Assembly: GCF_965276875.1 (NCBI RefSeq)
Contig: NZ_OZ255701.1
Coordinates: 3,472,001-3,536,000, forward strand
Source: Lichenicoccus sp965276875
GTDB lineage: Bacteria; Pseudomonadota; Alphaproteobacteria; Acetobacterales; Acetobacteraceae
Direction: 5' to 3'
DNA length: 64,000 nt
The notes under the pieces were generated by a model. That model saw only the letters and a program-made list of their open reading frames with translations, made no database searches and had not been told where the DNA came from. Position numbers and translations under genes: made by a program. Numbering within the stretch: position 1 is the first letter of the stretch; each line of letters opens with the position of its first letter. Below are positions 57,665 to 64,000 of the stretch, piece after piece.

Positions 57665-58237
57665 GTGGCCGGGGGCTTCGGCAGGGGGCGTCGTTCCATT
57701 CGGGGCGGCGCCTTTTTGCTGGCGCCCAGCCTCGTGATGCTGCTGGCGGCGGCAGCCGATCCGGGGCGCGCGGCGCTCGTGGCCGAGCTTGCCGCGGCAC
57801 GTGGCCCGAGCCAGGCGGCGCAGCTTGAGGGCGAACTCGAGAGCCTGCGCCAGCACGCGGTGCAGCCGACGGTGCGGCTCTTGCTGCGTCGGGCGCAGCG
57901 CGAGTCCTCGGGCGGCGATCACCGCGACGCCGTGTCGGATTTGGGAGACGCGCTGCTGCTGCAGCCTGACAGCGCGCTGCTCTGGCGCGAGCGCGCGGCA
58001 GTGCGGGCCGAGGCGGGCGATCTTGACGGTGCCATCGGCGATCTCGGTGGCGCCCTGGCGCGCGATCCTAACGACGTGCTGACCTGGACGGCGCTGTCCC
58101 AGGTCGAGGGCGCGCGCGGCAGCTGGAAGGCGGCGTTGAAGGCCTGGAGCCATGTGCTGACGCTGGATCCGATGCTGCCGGGCGGTGCCGCGCAGGGCGA
58201 CCGGCTGCGCCGCCATGCCTTTGGCCAGCCGGCGTGA
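57665..58237 (+). CDS. Exported TPR-repeat protein, unknown function
   Basis: 190 residues from a GTG start. A signal or anchor segment (GGAFLLAPSLVMLLAAAADP) is followed by a helical stretch and tetratricopeptide repeats: GDHRDAVSDLGDALLLQPDS, ALLWRERAAVRAEAGDLDGA and the unit around VLTWTALSQVEGARGSWKAA. TPRs mediate protein binding; no enzyme domain is present. It overlaps or abuts aroA. Confidence 0.82.
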   Translation: MAGGFGRGRRSIRGGAFLLAPSLVMLLAAAADPGRAALVAELAAARGPSQAAQLEGELESLRQHAVQPTVRLLLRRAQRESSGGDHRDAVSDLGDALLLQPDSALLWRERAAVRAEAGDLDGAIGDLGGALARDPNDVLTWTALSQVEGARGSWKAALKAWSHVLTLDPMLPGGAAQGDRLRRHAFGQPA

Positions 58238-59489
58238 CCCTCCCGTGGCGCTGAGGGTTATTCCACCGCGTCGCCCGCTGCGCGGCCGCGTCACTCCGCC
58301 GGGCTCGAAATCGATCACCAACCGGATGCTGCTGCTGGCGGCCCTTGCAACTGGCGAGAGCCGGCTGACGGGCGCGCTGAAGAGCGATGATACCGCGCGC
58401 ATGGCGACGGCGCTGCGTGCGATGGGGGTCGGCATCGACGAGCCGGACCCGACAGGCTTCGTGGTGCGGGGACACGGCCGGCTTGCGGTGCCGGACGCTC
58501 CGCTTGAGCTGGGCAATGCCGGGACCGCGATGCGCTTCCTTGCCGCCGCGTGCGCGCTGGTGCCTGGTCGTGTCGTGCTCGACGGCGACGCGCACATGCG
58601 CACGCGTCCGATTGCGCCGCTGCTCGCGGCCCTTGGACAGCTTGGTGTGCGCGCGCATGCGGCCACTGGCTGTCCGCCCGTCCGGATAGAAGGCGATGGC
58701 CGCCTCGCGGGTGGCCGGGTGGTGGTGGATGGCGGGCTGTCGAGCCAGTATGTGTCGGCGTTGCTGATGCTGGCCGCCTGCGGTGAGGCGCCGATCGAGG
58801 TGGCGCTCGCCGGGGGAGGGATCGGCGCGCGCGGCTACATTGACCTCACCTTGGCGGCGATGCGCCGGTTCGGGGCGGCGCCGCATGCCGTCGACGAGGC
58901 GTGCTGGCTGGTGCCGCCGACCGGCTATCGCGGGACGCAGGCGCTCGTTGAGCCGGACGCGTCAGCCGCGACCTATTTCTGGGCGGCGTCCGCACTCACC
59001 GGCGGCGCCATCGATCTTGGTGTCGAGGCGTTCACCCAGCCTGACGCGATGGCAGCTTCGCTGATCGCGCGTTTTCCCGACATGCCGCCTATCATCGACG
59101 GCGCGCAGATGCAGGACGCGGTGCCGACACTGGCGGTGCTGGCGGCGTTCAACCGCACGCCGGTGCGCTTCACCGGGATTGCCAATTTGCGGGTCAAGGA
59201 ATGCGACCGGGTGCGCGCGCTGGCCACTCAATTGTCGCGCATCCGGACCGGTCTCGGGTGTGAGCTGGGGGACGACCTGCTCGTCGACGGGAGTCCCTCG
59301 CTGGCCAGCCAATGCCTGCCGACACGCATCGAGACGTATCGCGACCACCGGATTGCGATGAGCTTTGCCCTTGCGGGGCTGGTCGTGGACGGCATCACCA
59401 TCCTCGATCCGGGCTGCGTGGCCAAGACCTTCCCGGGCTACTGGGACGCGCTGCGCGGGCTCGGCGTCGATTTCATGGAGACGGCATAA
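58215..59489 (+). CDS. aroA: 3-phosphoshikimate 1-carboxyvinyltransferase (EPSP synthase)
   Basis: Sixth step of the shikimate pathway; 424 residues from ATG 58215, or 414 from GTG 58245 (the start is undecided; the ATG lies inside the TPR gene). Landmarks are TPPGSKSITNRMLLLAALA, LGNAGTAMRFLAA (PEP/glyphosate-site loop, with Ala where some tolerant enzymes also have Ala), DGDAHMRTRPI, GLSSQYVSALLM, VKECDRVRALA and DHRIAMSFALAGL. Confidence 0.95.
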   Translation: MPLASRRDPPVALRVIPPRRPLRGRVTPPGSKSITNRMLLLAALATGESRLTGALKSDDTARMATALRAMGVGIDEPDPTGFVVRGHGRLAVPDAPLELGNAGTAMRFLAAACALVPGRVVLDGDAHMRTRPIAPLLAALGQLGVRAHAATGCPPVRIEGDGRLAGGRVVVDGGLSSQYVSALLMLAACGEAPIEVALAGGGIGARGYIDLTLAAMRRFGAAPHAVDEACWLVPPTGYRGTQALVEPDASAATYFWAASALTGGAIDLGVEAFTQPDAMAASLIARFPDMPPIIDGAQMQDAVPTLAVLAAFNRTPVRFTGIANLRVKECDRVRALATQLSRIRTGLGCELGDDLLVDGSPSLASQCLPTRIETYRDHRIAMSFALAGLVVDGITILDPGCVAKTFPGYWDALRGLGVDFMETA

Positions 59490-59570
59490 TCCCGGCTGCA
59501 CCCACCGCGAGTTGATGCGGCCGTCCGCCGGGGGAGTCTTTCTTTTTCGCACGAGGCGCTTAACGTCCGC

Positions 59571-60080
59571 GTGATGATCACAGCCCGGAGCGATCGCATG
59601 GCTTCCCCAACGGTTTCCGTGGCGCTGCGCGTCAACGGCCACGCCCACACGCTGGACCTCGATCCGCGCACCACGCTGCTCGACGCCTTGCGCGAACATC
59701 TCGGCCTGACCGGCACCAAGGTCGGCTGCAACCACGGCACCTGCGGCGCCTGCACGGTGCATGTCGACGGCCGGCGTCAGTTGGCCTGCCTGGTGCTGGC
59801 GGCCGCCGCCTCGGGCCGCATTATCACCACGATCGAGGGCCTGGCCGGCGCCGACGGCACGCCGCACCCGATGCAGGCGGCGTTCGTCGCGCACGACGCG
59901 CTGCAATGCGGCTACTGCACGCCAGGCCAGATCATGTCGGCGGTGGCCTGCATCGAGGAGGGCCATGCCGGCGACGACGCGACGATCCGCGAATACATGT
60001 CCGGCAATCTGTGTCGCTGCGGCGCCTATCCGGGAATCGTGGCGGCGATACGTGATGTCGCCAGCGCGGGAGCCGACTGA
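59571..60080 (+). CDS. [2Fe-2S] subunit of a molybdenum hydroxylase (PaoA/XdhA type)
   Basis: 169 residues (a Met at about residue 10 is an alternative start). The N-terminal plant-type ferredoxin domain is GCNHGTCGACTVHVDG with LACL; the C-terminal domain binds a second cluster via CGYCTPGQIM and GNLCRCGAYPGI. All eight cluster cysteines are present. Unlike E. coli PaoA there is no Tat signal, so the enzyme is probably cytoplasmic. First gene of the three-subunit set. Confidence 0.93.
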   Translation: MMITARSDRMASPTVSVALRVNGHAHTLDLDPRTTLLDALREHLGLTGTKVGCNHGTCGACTVHVDGRRQLACLVLAAAASGRIITTIEGLAGADGTPHPMQAAFVAHDALQCGYCTPGQIMSAVACIEEGHAGDDATIREYMSGNLCRCGAYPGIVAAIRDVASAGAD

Positions 60081-60081
60081 G

Positions 60082-61068
60082 ATGCAGCCTTTCACCTATC
60101 ACCGTGCCGGCTCCTTCGATGAGGCCATGCGCGAGGCCGCACGACCGGGGGCGGCCCTGCTCGCCGGCGGCACCACGATGGTCGACCTGATGCGCGGCGA
60201 CCTCGCGGCACCGTCGAGCCTGGTGGATATCGGCCACCTGCCGGGGCTCTCCGAGATCACGACGACCGGCTCCGCGCTGCGTTTCGGGGCGCTGGCGCGC
60301 ATGGCCGACGCCGCCGAGGACCCGGTGGTGCTGCGCGACTATCCGGCACTGGCCGAGAGCCTGCAGCTCGCCGCCTCGCAGCAGTTGCGCAATGCCGCGA
60401 CGCTGGGAGGCAACCTGCTGCAGCGCACACGCTGTGTGTATTTCCGCAATGGCGTGTCGGCCTGCAACAAGCGCGAGCCGGGTAGCGGCTGTTCGGCGCT
60501 GGACGGCGAGGATCGTGAGATGGCGCTGTTCGGCGGCTCCGAGCGCTGCATCGCGACCTACCCGGGCGATTGGGGGATCGCGCTGGCGGCCTTCGATACC
60601 GCCGTCGAGGTGCGTGGTGCCACCGGCACGCGCAGCATTCCGTTCGCCGACTTCCACCGCCCCTACGGCGAGGATCCGGCAGTCGAGACGGTGCTCGCCC
60701 CCGGCGAGATCATCACCGCGATTACCGTGCAGGCGACGCCCGCCGGACGACGCTCCACCTATCTCAAGGTGCGCGACCGGGAGAGCTACGCCTATGCTGT
60801 GGTCTCGGCGGCGGTCGCCCTTGAGATGGACGGCGATATTGTGCGCGCTGCCCGCATCGCACTTGGCGGGGTGGCGACAAAACCCTGGCGCGCCCCCGAG
60901 GCGGAGGCGGCGCTGGTCGGACGCACGCTGAGCGAGGCGGTGGCGCTGCAGGCCGGCGAGGCCGCCTTCGCGCACGCGCAGCCGCGCCGTCAGAATGCAT
61001 TCAAGGTCGAGTTGGGGCGGCGTGTCGTGGCGCGCGCCGCCATGGTCGCCGCAGCGAGAGGGAACTAA
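60082..61068 (+). CDS. FAD-binding subunit of a molybdenum hydroxylase (PaoB type)
   Basis: 328 residues: FAD motif ALLAGGTTMVDLMRGDLA, second FAD region LRNAATLGGNLLQRTRC, and a C-terminal CO-dehydrogenase flavoprotein domain. After NLLQRTRC it carries YFRNG...ACNKREPGSGCSALDG, the Cys set that holds an extra [4Fe-4S] cluster in PaoB. That marks the PaoABC/4-hydroxybenzoyl-CoA-reductase-like branch rather than plain xanthine dehydrogenase. It starts 1 bp after the iron-sulfur subunit gene. Confidence 0.92.
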   Translation: MQPFTYHRAGSFDEAMREAARPGAALLAGGTTMVDLMRGDLAAPSSLVDIGHLPGLSEITTTGSALRFGALARMADAAEDPVVLRDYPALAESLQLAASQQLRNAATLGGNLLQRTRCVYFRNGVSACNKREPGSGCSALDGEDREMALFGGSERCIATYPGDWGIALAAFDTAVEVRGATGTRSIPFADFHRPYGEDPAVETVLAPGEIITAITVQATPAGRRSTYLKVRDRESYAYAVVSAAVALEMDGDIVRAARIALGGVATKPWRAPEAEAALVGRTLSEAVALQAGEAAFAHAQPRRQNAFKVELGRRVVARAAMVAAARGN

Positions 61069-61072
61069 GCCC

Positions 61073-63301
61073 ATGTTGGATGGAATCGGCAGTCCGGTGG
61101 TCCGGCGCGACGCCGCCGCAAAGACCTCGGGAGCGGCGCTCTATGCGGCGGACTTCCCGCATGCCGGCACGGCCTACGCGGCCCTGGTGACCAGTCCGGT
61201 CGCGCGCGGCCGCATCACCCGCATCGACACCGACGCCGCGGAGGCGGTAACGGGCGTGCAGCTGGTGCTCACGCATCGCAGCCTGAACGAGAGCCTGGGT
61301 GAGGAGACCTTCATCATGAAGGGCGGCCACATGCAGTCGTCCTTCCTGCCGCTCACGTCCGACGAGGTGCACTACGCCGGCCAGATCACCGGCCTGGTCA
61401 TCGCCGATACCCAGGAAGCCGCCGAGGAGGGCGCGCGGGCGCTGTCGATCGACTACGCCTCGGAGCCCGCCTCCGCCGCGATCGACGATCCGGGTCTCAG
61501 CGAGCAGCCGATGGATCCCAAGGCGATCGATATCGGCGACGCCGAAGCCGCCTTCGCCGCCGCCGCGGTGACGGTCGATGCCACCTATCTGACACCGGCG
61601 CAGCATCACAACCCGATCGAGCTGTACTCGACCTCCGCCGTCTGGCGCGACGGCAAGCTGCTGGTCAACGTGCCCAGCCAGTGGGTCGTCGGTACCCAGG
61701 CGGGGCTGGCCAAGATCTTCGAGATGCCGATGGCCGACGTGCATGTCGAGAGCCCGTATATCGGCGGCGGCTTCGGCGGCAAGGCCACCATCCTGCCGCA
61801 TACCGTGCTGATTGCGATGGCCGCGCGCCGGCTTGGCCGCGCCGTGAAGCTGCTGGTCTCGCGCGAGGCGATGTTTACCGTGGGCTCGTTCCGGGCCGCG
61901 ACGCGCAGCCGCGTGCGTCTCGCCGCCGACGCGGACGGCACGCTCACCGCGGTCATGCACGACCAGGTCTCGCAGAGTGCCGTGATCGACGCGATCGCCT
62001 TTCCGGCCACCGAAATCACCGCGCGCATGTATGCCTCGCCCAACATACGCATGCGCGAATCGATGATCGCCACCGACGTCAACACGCCGGGCTTCCAGCG
62101 TGCGCCGGCGGAGGCTCCGGGCTTCTTCGGTTTTGAATCGGCGGTGGACGAACTTGCCGTTGCGCTGAAGATGGACCCAATGGAGCTTCGCATCCGCAAC
62201 GAGCCGACCCAGGACCCGGTCAAGGGCCTGCCCTGGAGCAGCCGCTCGCTGGTGCAATGCTACAGGCGGGGTGCCGAGCTGTTCGGCTGGGACCGGCGCG
62301 TGCCCGCCGCTGGCGCGATGCGCGAGCCGGACGGCACCCTGGTCGGCTGGGGTTGTGCCACGGCCACCTATCCGGTCGCGGTGTCCCCCGCTTCCGCCCG
62401 TATCCGGCTCTCCGCGGATGGCATCTGCGAGATTTCAGCCGCGGCGCATGATCTGGGCACCGGGGCCTATACCGTGCTGGGGCAGATCGCGGCCGACGTG
62501 CTCGGCGTCGCTAATGAGCAGGTGCGGGTGCATCTGGGCGATAGCAGCCTGCCCTCCGGACCCTTCGCCGGCGGCTCGATCACCACCGGCTCGGTCGGCT
62601 CGGCGGTGCATATGGCAGCAATCGCGGTGCGTGACCGGTTGCTGGCAGCGGCTGGGGACGGTGACGCGACCGGGTTCACCCTCGTGGACGGCCGGGTTAT
62701 GGCGCCGGACGGCAGCGCGCGGACGATCACCGATGTGCTCGCCAACCACGCCGCCGGGGTGATCGAGGAGACCGCCGAATGGAAGCCAACCGGCATGGAC
62801 GACGCCATGCTGCGCTATGGCCTCGCCGGCGGTGTCGCCATGTCCGGCCCGATTACGCCGACGCACGCCTCGTTCTCGTTCGGCGCGCAGTTCGCCGAGG
62901 TGCGCATCGATCCGCTGCTGCGCACCATCAAGGTCTCGCGCATGGTCGGCGTGTTCGCCTGCGGCAAGATCATCAATCCGCGCACCGCGCGCAGCAACCT
63001 CGCCGGCGGGATGGTCTGGGGGGCCGGCTTCGCGTTGCTCGAGGAGACGCGGGTCGATCGGCCGCGCGCGCGTTTCGCCAATACCGACCTCGCCGGCTAC
63101 CATGTCGCGGTCAACGCCGATATCGGCGAGGTGGTGGTCGAGACCATCGACGAGCATGATCCGCACGTGAACGCGATCGGCGCCAAGGCGGTGGGCGAGA
63201 TCGGCATCGTGGGCATGCCGGCGGCGATCGCCAATGCGGTGTTCCACGCGACCGGGGTCAGGGTCCGCAAGACGCCGATCCTGGTGGAGGATCTGCTCTA
63301 A
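61073..63301 (+). CDS. Molybdopterin-binding catalytic subunit of an aldehyde oxidase-type enzyme (PaoC type)
   Basis: 742 residues. N-terminal aldehyde oxidase hammerhead domain (KTSGAALYAADFPHAG), molybdopterin contacts YIGGGFGGKA and FAGGSITTGSVGSAVH, and the active-site Glu in KAVGEIGIVGMPAAIANAVF. Together with the two preceding genes it forms an (alpha beta gamma) aldehyde dehydrogenase using molybdopterin cytosine dinucleotide. The substrate is probably an aromatic or other aldehyde, by analogy with PaoABC. ATG at 61073. The SDR gene follows by 10 bp. No paoD-type chaperone is visible before the window ends. Confidence 0.93.
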   Translation: MLDGIGSPVVRRDAAAKTSGAALYAADFPHAGTAYAALVTSPVARGRITRIDTDAAEAVTGVQLVLTHRSLNESLGEETFIMKGGHMQSSFLPLTSDEVHYAGQITGLVIADTQEAAEEGARALSIDYASEPASAAIDDPGLSEQPMDPKAIDIGDAEAAFAAAAVTVDATYLTPAQHHNPIELYSTSAVWRDGKLLVNVPSQWVVGTQAGLAKIFEMPMADVHVESPYIGGGFGGKATILPHTVLIAMAARRLGRAVKLLVSREAMFTVGSFRAATRSRVRLAADADGTLTAVMHDQVSQSAVIDAIAFPATEITARMYASPNIRMRESMIATDVNTPGFQRAPAEAPGFFGFESAVDELAVALKMDPMELRIRNEPTQDPVKGLPWSSRSLVQCYRRGAELFGWDRRVPAAGAMREPDGTLVGWGCATATYPVAVSPASARIRLSADGICEISAAAHDLGTGAYTVLGQIAADVLGVANEQVRVHLGDSSLPSGPFAGGSITTGSVGSAVHMAAIAVRDRLLAAAGDGDATGFTLVDGRVMAPDGSARTITDVLANHAAGVIEETAEWKPTGMDDAMLRYGLAGGVAMSGPITPTHASFSFGAQFAEVRIDPLLRTIKVSRMVGVFACGKIINPRTARSNLAGGMVWGAGFALLEETRVDRPRARFANTDLAGYHVAVNADIGEVVVETIDEHDPHVNAIGAKAVGEIGIVGMPAAIANAVFHATGVRVRKTPILVEDLL

Positions 63302-63311
63302 AGGGAGAACC

Positions 63312-64000
63312 ATGCGTGAGCTTGCCGGCAAAACGGCGTTTGTAACGGGCGGGGCGAGCGGGATCGGGCTCGCCCTCGGCCGGGCGTTCGCACAGGCAGG
63401 CATGAAGGTCATGCTCGCCGACATTGAGACGGACGCGCTGGCAGTCGCGGTGGAGAGCCTGCGCGCGCCGGGACGGGATGTGCGCGGGGTCGTGTGTGAT
63501 GTTGCCGACCACGCAAGCGTCGATCGTGCGGCGGAGGCGTCTTACGAGGCGTTCGGGACCGTCCATCTGGTCTGCAACAACGCGGGTGTCGCGGGTGGCG
63601 GAGGCATCGACGACATCTCGATCGAGACGTGGCGTTGGGTCATCGATGTCAACGTGATGGGGGTTCTGCACGGAATCCGGACCTTCCTGCCGCACCTGCG
63701 CGCGCATAATCAGGGCGGCCACATCGTCAACACCGCCTCGATGGCGGGACTGAACAGCGGGCTCGGGTTCAGCCCCTACGCCGCCAGCAAGTTCGCGGTC
63801 GTCACCATGTCCGAAGGCCTGGCGACGCAACTCGCGCCCCACGGCATCGGCGTCACCGTGCTGTGTCCGGGTTTCGTGCGGACCCGCATCCCCGAGAGCG
63901 GACGCAATCGGCCAGAGCGCTACGGCCCGTCGACAGTGCCCGACCCCGAAAGCCCCGCCGGCAAGCTTGCCGCCGTGTTGGCCGAACGTGGGCGGTCAGG
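63312..64000 (+). CDS. Short-chain dehydrogenase/reductase (runs off the window)
   Basis: 229 codons are visible with no stop. NAD(P) site TGGASGIGLALGRA, NNAGVAGG, catalytic Ser in NTASMAGL and Tyr-x3-Lys in YAASKFA, then CPGFVRTRI. It is a classical SDR oxidoreductase. AGGGAG lies just upstream of the ATG. Following the molybdenum hydroxylase by 10 bp, it may supply or consume the aldehyde (alcohol-aldehyde-acid sequence). Confidence 0.93.
   Translation, partial: MRELAGKTAFVTGGASGIGLALGRAFAQAGMKVMLADIETDALAVAVESLRAPGRDVRGVVCDVADHASVDRAAEASYEAFGTVHLVCNNAGVAGGGGIDDISIETWRWVIDVNVMGVLHGIRTFLPHLRAHNQGGHIVNTASMAGLNSGLGFSPYAASKFAVVTMSEGLATQLAPHGIGVTVLCPGFVRTRIPESGRNRPERYGPSTVPDPESPAGKLAAVLAERGRS

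Noticed and set aside
61001..62257. 418-codon minus-strand frame opposite the molybdopterin subunit
   Set aside because: Shadow frame; His/Arg-rich with no motif.

Overview
The window is GC-rich bacterial chromosome with very high gene density and many 4-bp stop/start overlaps. A bacterium of the Alphaproteobacteria, most likely Rhodospirillales/Acetobacteraceae, fits best. The support is the fused shikimate kinase-dehydroquinate synthase, the long N-terminal extension on dihydropteroate synthase, the zinc-less L36, the HWE-type histidine kinase and the order ruvCAB-ybgC-tolQRAB-pal-cpoB-tilS-ftsH-folP-glmM. This is inferred from protein content; no rRNA gene is present to confirm it.

Layout. 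1-2488: end of a branched-chain amino acid (Liv-type) ABC transporter operon. 2547-3181: a HigB/HigA-like toxin-antitoxin pair. 3256-5422 (minus): a compact operon made of a Thr-codon leader peptide, an intrinsic terminator (attenuator), a threonyl-tRNA synthetase lacking the TGS and editing domains, a FosA-type glutathione transferase and a small conserved protein. 5545-12189 (minus): GH15 glucoamylase-like enzyme, His-rich small exported protein, alaS, a GtrA-like membrane protein and an OmpA-type porin. 12427-17879: aroKB fusion (minus), a 47-residue membrane protein, xerD and accA (plus), an exported methyltransferase and a CinA-type protein (minus). 17918-20780: an ExoX-type nuclease, a GNAT-Nudix fusion and a Rieske oxygenase. 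21037-23547: a Tat-exported flavin amine oxidase, a cytochrome c and an exported RidA, read here as one periplasmic amine-oxidising unit.

23548-29496 is an accessory region. It holds a TetR regulator, a decayed MFS transporter and an alpha/beta hydrolase, followed by a 16-codon relic of a second RidA, an RDD membrane protein and a low-GC islet with two LprI-like genes. The second LprI-like gene is cut by a complete IS3-family element whose 4-bp target duplication can be read exactly.

29497-50185 is core genome: argJ, a parvulin isomerase, secA, yebC, ruvCAB, the whole Tol-Pal cluster, tilS, ftsH, folP, glmM and thiD. ruvC and folP appear to start at CTG codons overlapping the stop of the gene before. 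50182-57160 carries an aspartic protease-like lipoprotein, a CocE-type hydrolase, and a CheB/CheR/PAS/HWE-kinase fusion with its stand-alone receiver. After a pair of inverted REP-like units come rpmJ, a TPR protein, aroA, a three-subunit molybdenum hydroxylase of the PaoABC type and the start of a short-chain dehydrogenase.

A recurring oddity is short tandem duplications of 12-20 bp. Several sit exactly at gene 3' ends and contain or follow the stop codon (aroKB, the alpha/beta hydrolase, the parvulin gene, pal); others lie in frame inside tolB and cpoB.
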